The notes below the pieces were generated by a model. It was not told where the DNA came from and did no database searches. It saw only the letters and a program-made list of their open reading frames with translations. A stretch of DNA of 64,000 nucleotides from Margaritifera margaritifera (taxonomy: Eukaryota; Mollusca; Bivalvia; Unionida; Margaritiferidae), in assembly GCA_029931535.1 (NCBI GenBank), contig JAQPZY010001675.1, forward strand, positions 2,106,001 to 2,170,000, given 5' to 3'. This document shows positions 11,373-21,799 of the stretch, piece by piece. Numbering within the stretch: the stretch's first letter is position 1; each line of letters starts with the position of its first letter. The position numbers and the translations under genes were made by a program.

Positions 11373-12522
11373 AAAATAAAGTCTGATAACTTTCTGTATG
11401 TGGATTGAGTTCAAACCATAAATGCGTCCTTTACTCCATTGAAACAATAGCGCGTTTGTAATCGAAAGTTGACTGAAACTAACTACAAGCGGCATCGAAT
11501 CAAGCGACCTCTCAAGAATAAATGCCTTGTCTGTGCCAGCTCTCACACTTCTTTACCAACACTTTGACCCTTATTTTAGGACACCAGACTGATATAACCT
11601 TTGCTCTAAGAAAAAGACTTATTATTTCAAACCATAATATGTAAGAATCCGTCTTCAAACTTTAGATTCTCTTGAAATCGCTAAGAAATCTGTTTCCGAG
11701 TTACGTTTATTCTCTAGTGAGAAACAAATGCTCGTTACGATTCATGACGCGATTTTTTTAAAGGAAATTTAAAACAATAATTTTCATTAATTGCAAAATG
11801 TAATATAGGCGATAGATAGATAAGTTACTCTCAATTAAGCAGGACATTTTTGCTTGAAAGAGAACCTTACTATAAAATAAAGATACGGAAATTTTACACA
11901 TTTTAATCAAGAGAAAGAATGCTTTTAGAAAGAAAGCTAAAATTCTCGAATGAAATAAAATACAACTTCAACTACTTGACTAAAGTCTTTAATTGCAATT
12001 TATAAATAAGTGTTTTTCGCGCGCAATTCATGATGTAAATACAGCGATACGGATGAAATAAAACGCGTACTACCGCGGATATAAAAAGGTAAATTTTGAT
12101 GGTAGAACTATAAAGATCCTAATTTCCGTATTAGGTAATATTAAAATATCAGCATTGAAATGGACTTCAACCTTTTGAAAATATTATCGTGTTGGGTTAG
12201 CTTAGTACACATTTGAAAAATTTAAAAGTTTCAGAGTTTAAACGACTCTTTGGACTATATATGACCTAATTACTAAAGTAATCAGTCACTCATTATTCGA
12301 CAACTTTTTCAAACTTTGATGGACCCGTCAGCCTTCTTTGGAGGAAAATATGAAGCATAACAAAAAGGTTTATTAGATAGTCGTCATCGTCCGGCGTTAT
12401 CTTTCGTGTATTACTACTTAATGTACGAATGCATTTTGATCTGTTCCACGTCTTCACTTGGAAACTTGGTCACTGCGCCGGGCTATATTTTTCAAGATAT
12501 TTTGCCTATGCTTTTCAAAACG

Positions 12523-12525
<3 letters not shown>
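11373..12525. other. non-coding stretch
   Basis: Nothing recognisable. AT-rich, no long open frame. Confidence 0.4.

Positions 12526-12613
<88 letters not shown>
12526..12613 (+). repeat. compound microsatellite (GT)n(GA)n
   Basis: About 18 GT dinucleotides are followed directly by about 26 GA dinucleotides. The open frame across it is a repeat artefact. Confidence 0.95.
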
Positions 12614-12615
<2 letters not shown>

Positions 12616-13880
12616 TATGCTTTAAAGTGTGACTCGTTCTTGTTACTCATAGTTGCCAAACAATGAGTCTGTGCTACCTTTTCCACACTATTGCTAATTA
12701 TTACCCAAAATCTGAACGGATCTTGGGATTAACGTGTATTGCGTACCAAAGTGAAGTATGACCATTGTTTATGCTCAGTTTGGCAAGGCCGAAATATCGT
12801 TCCCAAAAACTTTGACTTAGTTCCATGTTTTGTGTTCAGAGCTTCATTACTTCTTGTCGCTAAACTTACCAACAGGATACATCTTGTAGCTATATGGTTA
12901 CTTTTAACACATATTAAGGTTCACTAGACACTGTCGAAATATTTCGGCCTGCCTATTTTCTAAAACTTTATGATTGATTCCCCACCAAACTTGATTGCAT
13001 ATTGAAATGAATATGTCCGAAGCACCAAGATGAATTTATTTTGACGTACTATTTATTGTTTAATGAGCTTTGTGATAAATAAGGTTGGACAATATTTTCA
13101 ACATATTCTCTGTTAGTGCAATCAGACGTGCAGTATATAATGCATCTTGGTGTAAATGTGTGTCATATATAAGCACTGATTCATTGTGACCTAATTTTCA
13201 TAATTGCCTTAATATTGCCAATATTCGAGTCGAGTTTCGTTGTTTAAGTACCATTTTCACCTTTTATCGCCAAACTTGCTGTTTGGATGCAGTGAAGAAT
13301 TTTTCTCGCAGTAACGTATCAATCTAACATTTTGAATCGGTAACTAAACATTGCTTGAAAACATGGTGATTTATCTACAACTTTTGAAATAGTATTGAGG
13401 GAATTACGAATTATTTAGTGTATAAATTACATATTCTTTTCGTATCGCTTTTTGCAGTTTACACACGTCATGTATGTATAGCTGTGATGATGTATTCTTG
13501 CATGACCCCCATCCTATATCTAGCAGAAACAATGCGCAAATTTAGATCTTGTACATAGCTGCCACCTGTCATTCAGGAAAAAAAAAGTGTACAAGGTGCA
13601 TGCTATACTATAGTAACAGTGTTTCATACTATTACTGTTGGGCACTCCATCACAATTGCATGATCTATACTATTAAAATGCAGATTAGGTAATAGATTTT
13701 GCTGTCAAAAAAGAAAGAGGAGGGTGTTAACACATTGGGGGAGGGGAATAAACTGTTGATGTGCCACAAGTTCTAAATCCGTACGCACATTGAAACTGTT
13801 CTGTTGATAATTAGTGTCTCAAGATTGCAAGCAAACATCACTGATATGACTACTAGAGTTAAAACAGAGTTTTAATATGT
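12614..13880. other. non-coding stretch
   Basis: No recognisable gene. The reverse-transcriptase part expected upstream of the Penelope-like endonuclease remnant at 13885 is not detectable here. Confidence 0.4.
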
Positions 13881-13884
13881 CCCA

Positions 13885-14255
13885 ATGACGGAGACTGGAA
13901 GCTTAGTAGTATGCATCCAAACTGATATTAGAAAGCCGCCTTTATGTCAGGATGTAATATATCTCATGACATGTAAAATCTGTACTACTCAAAATGTTGG
14001 CGAAATCGTTGTTTTCAGAAAACCAATGACTAACCACAAAAGTTTCATTTGCAACAAAACCGGCGCGAAACTCGATAACCGCTGCAACCGGACATATAGT
14101 AGAGTCCCTCGAGATTCTACCTAGTGAATCGAATCCGTGGTGGACCGATATAATACGCACACGTAAGGAATGAAACTGGATACTGCAACTGAAAACTCTT
14201 GGGGAAATTGGACCTAAACGAAGAAAATCTAAACTTCACAATGCAGTCTTACCAA
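13885..14255 (+). pseudogene. Penelope-like element, GIY-YIG endonuclease remnant
   Basis: The plus-strand frame from 13885 contains VIYLMTCKICTTQNVGE, matching the start of the GIY-YIG endonuclease of Penelope-like retroelements (VIYL..C..C...YVGE), followed by a degenerate helix with NHKS. After a frameshift near 14120 the C-terminal signature RKE-NWILQLKTLGEIGP appears, equivalent to the usual R..E..W...L.T..P.G ending. This nuclease nicks target DNA for retrotransposition. The copy lacks the reverse transcriptase and has at least one frameshift and stops, so it is a dead 3' fragment. The hammerhead-like motif downstream fits the same element. Confidence 0.75.
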
Positions 14256-14319
14256 AATTTTAGTCAGGCATCAGTTTATCACCCGTACCTAAGTAACTAT
14301 TCCTTAACTCTTACTATGA

Positions 14320-14323
14320 ATTA

Positions 14324-14365
<42 letters not shown>

Positions 14366-14372
14366 ATTATTT
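14320..14372 (+). repeat. (TTA)n microsatellite
   Basis: About 16 near-perfect TTA/ATT units, inside the presumed 3' region of the Penelope-like element. Confidence 0.95.
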
Positions 14373-14808
14373 CTTGTTCAGTATCCCACTACAACATTAT
14401 CATGACATCTTTCCTTTACTACCTCCTCCACGTACAACTTTACCGGGATATAATATCTTTAGGACATATTGTAGTGTCTTGTCTAAGATGACGACCATTT
14501 TTCGCCATGCATGGTTTCCGTTCTTTGTCCCCAACTTGGAAGAAGGTCAAAACAATTAGGTTTTATGTACGACAAACACGTAACTACACATATCCCTCAA
14601 TCTTTAATTTTTGTTAAATTATACTAATCTGACAACATCACACTGTAGACATGCAGTTTTCTCATGTTAAGACCGCTTTTCAATTATTTCTTCATTTTTT
14701 TCGCATTTATTTAACTCTTGTTTGTATATTCCCCCTGTCATTCAAACATGTAATAGTCCAGGTTTTCACTCGGCTTTTGTGTTCAGTGTTTGTTTTGTGG
14801 ATTTTAAA

Positions 14809-14858
14809 TGTTTCTTCCCTGACGAAGAACACTTGATTAGCTCGAAACGTTAGGAAAC
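14809..14858 (+). ncRNA. hammerhead-ribozyme-like motif of Penelope-like element
   Basis: CTGACGA (14819-14825) and GAAAC (14844-14848) are the two conserved core strands of a hammerhead ribozyme. Between them, GAAC...GCTC can form stem II with one A-C mismatch. After GAAAC comes GTT, a permitted NUH cleavage triplet with a minimal stem III (AC/GT). GTTTCTTCC before the core can pair imperfectly with GGAAAC after it as stem I. Hammerheads with very short stem III are known from Penelope-like elements and retrozymes. The stem mismatches suggest a decayed copy. Confidence 0.6.
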
Positions 14859-14867
14859 TGTTTTGTA

Positions 14868-14933
14868 ATTGTGCCGTTACCAGTTTATTTGAATCTCCGT
14901 AGTGTACGATCTGTATGATAATAGTATTTACTC

Positions 14934-14936
<3 letters not shown>
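14868..14936 (+). mobile_element. partial SINE copy (internally deleted)
   Basis: GAATCTCCGTAG(T)GTAC, then GTATGATAATAGTATTTACTCGTA, matches the middle of the SINE copies at 14984-15202 (minus) and 28731-28952 (plus). The segment between the two blocks is missing. GTGCCGTTACC upstream also resembles the SINE head GTGCCGTAACC. It ends in the (TA)n tract. Confidence 0.65.

Positions 14937-14984
<48 letters not shown>
14936..14984 (+). repeat. (TA)n microsatellite
   Basis: About 24 TA units, located exactly between the tails of two oppositely oriented SINE copies. Confidence 0.95.
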
Positions 14985-14988
<4 letters not shown>

Positions 14989-15202
14989 CAAATATACACC
15001 AAACAGAGCGGAAAGTGCTATCCGTGGATTCTACAAGAGAATGCTTGATAACATTAACAGAATTTTTAAATACGAATAAGTAATATTATCATACAGGTTA
15101 GAGAATTTTTAATTCGTACTCTACGGAGATTCGAACTCGGATCCGCGGGTTACGGCACCGATCTCCTTGCCTGTAAGCACCAACCCCCATACCATCTCGA
15201 CC
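14984..15202 (-). mobile_element. tRNA-derived SINE, copy A
   Basis: The minus strand starts at about 15202 with GGTCGAGATGGTATGGGGGT, an A-box-like tRNA head. It continues to a pol III B box GAGTTCGAATCTC, then a body shared with the copy at 28731 (GTATGATAATATTACTTATTCGTATTT... and CCACGGATAGCACTTTCCGC) and ends at (TA)n. The two near-full copies on opposite strands at distant sites define the family. The head would provide an internal pol III promoter. Confidence 0.8.
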
Positions 15203-15380
15203 ATACACACATCACCAGATCAAAAAACGAATGATGCTAACAATGATTACTGCGGATGAGGAAGTGAGATGGAGATATTTCTTTTTACAATAATTGTGTC
15301 ACAGATAAATAGCAAAAGTTAACCAAAATATCTAATCTGCATCTTGGATACTCAATCTGCGCGGAAGAAATTGTGTGGGA

Positions 15381-15588
15381 GCGGTAATCCTCGATATTTT
15401 AAAGCATACCATCTGGTAAGTCGGTAATCCTCGATATATAAAAGCATACCATCCGATAAGTCGGTAATCCTCGATATTTTAAAGCATACCATCCGATAAG
15501 TCGGTAATCCTCGATATTTTAAAGCATACCATCCGGTAAGTCGGTAATCCTCGATATATTAAAGCATACCATCCGGTAAGTCGGTAAG
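15381..15588 (+). repeat. 40-bp minisatellite, 5 copies
   Basis: The unit is TCGGTAATCCTCGATATTTT plus AAAGCATACCATCCGGTAAG, with starts at 15381, 15421, 15461, 15501 and 15541. Variation is confined to a few sites (TTTT/TATA/TATT and CCGGT/CCGAT/CTGGT). Confidence 0.95.
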
Positions 15589-16510
15589 TAGAAGTAATGA
15601 GAGGTAGGAGGTGTCTCTCAGTGTTTCATGGGCTATTACATTTTTTTCAAACGTGCTCCGGTTTCGAGATTATTAACAACATCTGTAGTTCAAAAGTGCT
15701 GTAAAACTGGTCTTCTCCCCCAATATATCCATTTCCTCTTGTGAGATTGAATACCTCGGCCATCTTTTCGTGCCTAGCTGTTGTTTAAACTGTTCATTTA
15801 ACAATATTATAACACAATATACTGTATATGATACATTTTCTCTCTGATTTGACATGTTGGCCTCTTATGGACAATAACCACAGGACGTATCTCTGCGTTG
15901 ATCTGCTAAGTTTTCAATATACTTAACAATATATTTTTTAACCTCGCTTATTGTTAAAATGTATGACAGCATGTTTCCTACTAAATTCCTTGGCTGAACC
16001 CCAGTTGTTACAAGAACCCTTTCGTGTTCTATAGTCACCATGACTTGATTATATATTGTCATAAAAAAAGGTTAATAATTTTCTCTGATTTATATTTTAC
16101 CTTAGAAGTGTTAATATATTTCATGTTTATTCGTGGCTGAAATTTTGTACAAAACAGACAATGTCTTGTCTAAAAAAATGTTGACCTATTACTGGTAGAA
16201 CCTCGTTGGGTCCAAGCACAAGTCAGTTTGTGTCTGCAACTTTTGTTTCTCTCTTTCGTGGCTACTTCTATTTTCTAAAACTTCAAGGAAAAGAGAAATG
16301 GGCAACATAAGTGTTGTCGAGTTGTTTATTATCTTTGTTTTCTTTATATTTTTGTTCTCTCTGTATCTAAGAACATTCAAGCACCTGTATTGTTAAGCAT
16401 AAACAATGAATTATGTTGGAACTTCTCCAAATAGAGATGTGTTGGAGAACCGTTTAACAAAGCAAATAATGGTAGAAAAGATGACAAAATATATAAGGGA
16501 AGGTTGGAAA
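15589..16510. other. non-coding stretch
   Basis: No recognisable feature. Confidence 0.4.
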
Positions 16511-16560
16511 ATAAGAAACAAGAAATGTAGTTCTTTACTCTCTCTCTCTCTCTCTCTCTC

Positions 16561-16607
<47 letters not shown>

Positions 16608-16623
16608 CCTACATTTCTTGTTT

Positions 16624-16628
<5 letters not shown>
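16511..16628. repeat. inverted repeat enclosing (CT)n(AG)n
   Basis: ATAAGAAACAAGAAATGTAG (16511-16530) is the exact reverse complement of 16609-16628. The spacer is about 24 nt of CT followed by about 43 nt of GA, itself self-complementary around CTAG at 16560-16563. The whole block can extrude as a cruciform. The GA side is longer than the CT side, so the repeat expanded asymmetrically. Confidence 0.9.
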
Positions 16629-16679
<51 letters not shown>

Positions 16680-16695
16680 TATATACATATATAAA
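16626..16695 (+). repeat. (TA)n microsatellite
   Basis: About 24 TA units followed by interrupted AT-rich sequence, directly adjoining the inverted repeat. Confidence 0.95.
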
Positions 16696-18277
16696 TGCAA
16701 TAGACTGACAATGAACAGTGTAACTAGCCCAAGCGTTTTCGAATCTCATTGAGTCTTTGTGAAAGGCAAACACAAAATAGAGACAAGACAAACAATAAAG
16801 ACAAAAAAGGCGTTAACATTACAATGGTTTGCATAGCTATTTCTAATGCAATTAAAGCTTAAAAATGTTTAATGTTTCGTCTAGTTGGCTTAAACTTGAC
16901 TGATGATGTTGTAAACTAGTTGGTATTGACCTACAAAGGGAGGAGCCATATCGCCATCTGTTTTTTAATGTAAAGTGGTGTAACCGCAAATTATATCCCT
17001 GATATTGCATTGTTTCTGTAATGCGAGTTATGACCATAGCAATAATAACACCAGGAAGAACTATACCCCCCCCCAACAAAAAAAACCCCGCAAAACAAAA
17101 CAAAAAATAACAGTAGTAATTATAGGCGAGTGAGTGAGTAATGAGCAAAAGGAACGAATTACTTAATTGACAAAGTGGTGGCTGTAAATAGATGATGATT
17201 TTATTTGAGTGTGGTTGTCCTTTTTGTAGTATTCTTGTCTTAAGCCCTTTGGTTTCAGTGTGTAATAATAAGGCGTCGTATCCAGTAAGATTCCTTTTCT
17301 TTCCTGGTTTCGGAACTCCAGTTGGAGTTGCAAACAATTGCACTCAGTCTTACATCACTAAAAGTGTGGTCAGGGGAAGAGATGTGTTCTGCAACTGTAC
17401 TTCTGTCCAGCTTCTTTGTCATCCAAAAAATAATGATATATTTACCCTGTGAGGTTGGGGAAGGCAGATGTAATGATCAAGCAAGGCAAAAGATTGGGTG
17501 CAGCGGGTGCAAAATTAATAATTATTAAAATGCCTTTTTTCAACATTTGCCTATTTAAGTATTAGCCTTTATTCATAACAGTCTGATTAATCTACCGTTT
17601 GAAAAGTACCACGCAATAGATCTATCATCGACTCTTAATTTCAAATTATTATAATTAGTGCATCATGTGTGCTGTAATTTAATTCAGTGCTTCCGTTTCA
17701 TGAGACAAGCATCTCCGTTTGTCGGTTAATTTTGGACAGTTTTACACATTTTAAATTGATTTAATCAATTGTTTTTTCTACTTTCAAACTTGGACACTGC
17801 TTGATTACATTTCAGCTGGAGTTTGTCTTTTATACATTAAGTCCAAGTTAATAGACGAATAAAAATAATACCCAAAACCAAACAGGAGTTGATAAATTTG
17901 CTTTCTAGATCCTTTTTTATGTGAAACGCATATATTCATTATTTTCAGATGACATTTTGCAACAACATTTAGTGGCTTTCACGCGAATAATGACATATAC
18001 CCGTTGTTTGGTATGCCTCAATACAGTGATTTCTTATAATATTTCGTTTGCTTGTCCAAAATTTCGAAGAAAAATATGTACTTTTTTGGGTAATAAAAAA
18101 GAGAGCAAATTAAATATTTAAAAATCTTTGGGAGATTTTAATCACCATCAAACACAATCAGAAAGCAGTGTAGACGTCATTTCTTCCTGGAGGCAATCGA
18201 TATAAATAAATGAATTTTTTATATAGGAACCTATCATGAAAATAGGAATATATATCGTTAAGCCGTGATATTTACAC
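16696..18277. other. non-coding stretch
   Basis: Contains a C-run/A-run near 17067-17100. The open frames (16852-17343 minus; 17192-17528 plus) overlap one another and show no motif or splice support. Confidence 0.4.
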
Positions 18278-18293
18278 ACACACACACACACAT

Positions 18294-18380
<87 letters not shown>
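18278..18380 (+). repeat. compound microsatellite (CA)n(TA)n
   Basis: About 18 CA units with one interruption are followed by about 33 TA units. Confidence 0.95.
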
Positions 18381-18381
<1 letters not shown>

Positions 18382-18470
18382 TTTCCACTATACTTCAATA
18401 CTTACATCAATACTTTCTCAAGAAAAAGAAAACCCGAATAGTCTGAAATTCATTTCTTTTATTACATTAT

Positions 18471-18932
18471 GTTCACGCGGTTTTGGGATGTTACCATCTG
18501 ACATGAATAAATTAGGTTCACGCGGTGTTGGGATGTTACCATCTGACATGAATAAATTAGGTTCACGCGGTGTTGGGATGTTACCATCTGACATGAATAA
18601 ATTAGGTTCACGCGGTGTAGGGATGTTGCCATCTGACATGAATAAATTAGGTTCACGCGGTGTAGGGATGTTACCATCTGACATGAATAAATTAGATTCA
18701 CGCGGTGTAGGGATGTTACCATCTGACATGAATAAATTAGGTTCACGCGGTGTTGGGATGTTACCATCTGACATGAATAAATTAGGTTCACGCGGTGTAG
18801 GGATGTTACCATCTGACATGAATAAATTAGGTTCACGCGGTGTTTGGATGTTACCATCTGACATGAATAAATTAGGTTCACGCGGTGTTGGGATGTGTTA
18901 TCATCTGACATGAGTAAATTACGTTCACGCGG
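18471..18932 (-). repeat. 45-bp minisatellite, about 10 copies, open in three frames
   Basis: GTTCACGCGG recurs every 45 bp (18471, 18516, 18561 and so on; the last spacing is about 46). The unit length of 15 codons keeps two minus frames and one plus frame open throughout. The minus frame reads MSDGNIPTPREPNLF per unit and the plus frame MLPSDMNKLGSRGVG. Variation is low. The commonest change (GTTGGG/GTAGGG) is silent in both of those frames, so it does not single out one coding strand. No start context, splice site or flanking coding sequence supports a gene. Confidence 0.9.
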
Positions 18933-19623
18933 AAGTATAATGTATATGTGTTAGGTTCTCTATAACAAAAAAGGTCCTTGATCGAAAATCTAATTCAATT
19001 TAGCACGCCTTTGTACAACAAATCATGAAAGTTCAAAATAAATTCACAACATCAAGCTCAAGTTCAAATATTTTAAGCAATTAATCTAAGCTTTATTAAC
19101 ATAAATTCCTGGTAATGTAAGCGAAACGATCTTAAATGAACATGTTTGTACAGTTCTCTCATTGTGGCAATTTATACATTTTACCTATATTACAGTTATA
19201 AAACAACGCAGTATTCATAACATCATAATTTTCATATCAAACAACGTTTGCGGCTCTCTTTATGTAAGTCATGTACATATGTACGTTACGATGGAAACTG
19301 CAAACATTTACTTGGAGTGAAAAATCTTTAAGCCATGATGTAAATATTCATAAATTACGATAGTCGCGGGCCCATATAGAGCGTGACGAACCTACCATTT
19401 CATTATTAGTTCCACTATTTACTCTAAACCCCTCCAGTCTTCATTCACTGAGGAGCATCTTGATTACACGTAAAAGATTTAAAATTTTAGACAAATCCAA
19501 TCAAAATTTTTAGGAGTTCATATCAAAGCACAAAGTTGCTATATATTCCCTTTATGTTACTGCACATTGTGGGACCTTGCTTGTTTGACCTCCCACAAGC
19601 TCACTCGCTCCCCGCAACAGCTG
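18933..19623. other. non-coding stretch
   Basis: Nothing recognisable. Confidence 0.4.
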
Positions 19624-19755
19624 GTGGCCCAGCTAGCTATTGGTCACTGCTAAAGAGATGAGGCGGTCCTAAGTAACGTTGATTGACATTGTGGCCCTGC
19701 TTTTGGTCACTGGTAAAGAGATGAGGAGGTGCCAAATAAGGATGACTGACAGGGT
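19624..19755 (+). repeat. diverged tandem duplication, about 65 bp
   Basis: TTGGTCACTGCTAAAGAGATGAGGCGGT and TTGGTCACTGGTAAAGAGATGAGGAGGT head two similar halves. Confidence 0.7.
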
Positions 19756-19768
19756 GTAACTATGAATT

Positions 19769-20222
19769 CTAACTGCAAGTCCACGAAAACATTATAAACA
19801 AGAATACAATTGGCATTTTAGAAAGAGAACGCGAGTGAAATATTGCATGAAACAGTTTTTTACTGTATTTCTCATTTATGAAATCAATCCAAATGAAAGA
19901 TTTTTCTCTTCTTTCACGGTTACGATTAGATACAAATTTGAAGGTGTGTTCTATAAATGAACCAACAGGAAATTCTGCTGAATGATATGTGTCACCTTCT
20001 TCGCCTTTACAGTACATAATCCAACACCTTGGCATAGCCAGTTTAGCAAGAAAAGTAGGTCATTACAACTACAATTTACTTCTTATGGGTGTTAACATAA
20101 GTGAATGCACGCATGGAAATTGCATGACCATATATACAACAATGTCAGGAAACTGGGATACAAGCGATAAAGCGTGTCTGGCGTACTTTGCCAAAACAAT
20201 TATGATCTCTGGATATATCTAA
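19769..20222. other. weak candidate exon region
   Basis: The minus strand is open from 20035 to 19769 with ordinary codon variety (begins MPRCWIMYCKGEEGD). On the plus strand a pyrimidine-rich acceptor, CTTCTTCGCCTTTACAG (ending at 20012), precedes an open stretch to 20222. I cannot choose a strand and recognise no family. Confidence 0.2.
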
Positions 20223-20622
20223 CAACAATAAGAGAGAGAGAGTTATAGCGTAAACTTTGACTCGGTAGCTCACTGACTAACGTTAAAGCTTGACCTTCTT
20301 TAAACGCTGATTTTCAGCATTTTTACATTAAAATAATCATAATTTCACGATTTTTCGACATTTTAAATAAAGCAGAAAAAAACAAATGCAAAGTGAAATT
20401 TATGAAATTTTGAACAGCAGTGCTCGTTGATATCTCGCCCCTAACTTTAGCTGCTGATATTAATAATGAATATTTGCACCAATCTGTTTTGAACTGACCC
20501 TATGAGGTGTCCGATGTATTTGCGCAGACACTATAAAATCCGTGTCTGACTTTAAAAGGATGTCCATGGAAGAAATAAGATCAATCTATTTGGAGCAAAT
20601 TATTTTTAGTTTCCTTTTACAG

Positions 20623-20926
20623 CATGCATTTTGCTTTAAAGCTTCTTTCTACGTTTCCACCAATCCTCACGCCCTGCACAGACAATCGAAACATCTCTCA
20701 GCCATTTCTGTCAAGTCGTGAAATAACCGTGGATGTAGTTGTAGGAACACACATAAATTTGATGGGTTTTGGTGATTCGTCTCTGGCGGAGTGCACCACA
20801 TATGTTGCGACAGAAAATGCCGATAATGTTCTGATCGTAACTTTGTCTTCCTCCGCAGCTATATTGTGCCATGTTAACAAAAGTAGTTCGGAATATAGTT
20901 CTCAATGGCGGCGAATTGCATCCGAG
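20623..20926 (+). CDS. candidate exon, unrecognised extracellular-like segment
   Basis: A strong acceptor (TTTCCTTTTACAG, AG at 20621-20622) is followed by an open frame to 20944. This region is visibly less AT-rich than its surroundings. The peptide alternates beta-strand-like segments (ITVDVVVGTHINLMGFGDSS) with two cysteines, which would fit an extracellular beta-sandwich domain; this is inference. The best donor (GAG|GTTTCT, GT at 20927) is weak. The opposite strand is also open for 60-120 codons, so the strand is not certain. Confidence 0.3.
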
Positions 20927-21536
20927 GTTTCTTTCTCGACATGACGGGAAAGCCCGAGGATGTTTCGACTGATATACACGAAGTGCAAAAGAACAAAATA
21001 TATTATGCTGCTTTAGTTTCACTGCCTGAGAGCCGGGTACACCATTCTCATATTTTAACATAATTTTGTCTCGCATCAATGTGGATAAGACAGTCCAGTA
21101 TTATCGGTCACACCATTGTATTTACGTCGTACATGCCGGGTACAGCATATTATGGTATACCTTTCTTTATAACGTTGAGAAATAGAGCCCACAAAGAAAG
21201 TATTCTTTAACTTCAAAAACTAAAAACAGACCCAAAATACCCGTATGTAACAAATCTATCTAATAAAGAAGACGTTCTAGTTCTATCTTTATAACTTAGA
21301 AAATAAATGGCAATTTGCATACTTTTAAGACAATATCTCAGATTATTACATGATTCATGTGAGAGATGCTTTTTATTGGATGGCACGGCGTCATCTTATT
21401 TGCGATGATTCATATTATTATATTCTTTAAACCAATCACCATTCCTTTTGCATATTGGTAGCTGTTCAACATATTCCTATATTGAACGCAGGTAACGTCA
21501 TATTGTAGCCGAAGTTTTGCACGTACAGTTGCCTAC

Positions 21537-21721
21537 CATGTGACGTAGGATTATTTTTGTTTACAGAAAACATGGCGTACGGAGACGTCGATGTCAGGGT
21601 AATCAAAATTGCGATATTTGATATTTTAGAAGACATTTTCAATGCCATGTCGATGTTGGCGGTATAGCCATTGCGAATAGTAGGCTGTACCATGGTTATC
21701 ACTATCTCGGTTTCAATTTCA
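21537..21721 (-). CDS. candidate exon, unrecognised
   Basis: The minus-strand acceptor TTTTCTTTTCTTTTTTATCAG is followed by open sequence beginning with EIETEIVITMVQ. The exon could end at the donor ATG|GTAGGC (last base 21537) or read on to the stop at 21466. Base composition is less AT-rich than the flanks. No family recognised. Confidence 0.3.
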
Positions 21722-21799
21722 CTGATAAAAAAGAAAAGAAAATAGCAGAACTTGGTACAATTGACGCATGAAAGGACAAAGACACATGTTTTGAGCAAT

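Noticed and set aside
11181..11408. ORF of 13-residue repeats as a repeat protein
   Set aside because: The unit length being a multiple of three explains the open frames on both strands. No flanking coding sequence.
12429..12632. ORF with CVCVCV and RERERE runs
   Set aside because: Pure translation of GT and GA microsatellites.
16406..16791. ORFs with SLSLSL, REREER and YIYIYI runs
   Set aside because: Translations of CT, GA and TA microsatellites.
18471..18932. CRISPR array
   Set aside because: Units are contiguous near-identical 45-mers with no unique spacers, and the genome is animal.
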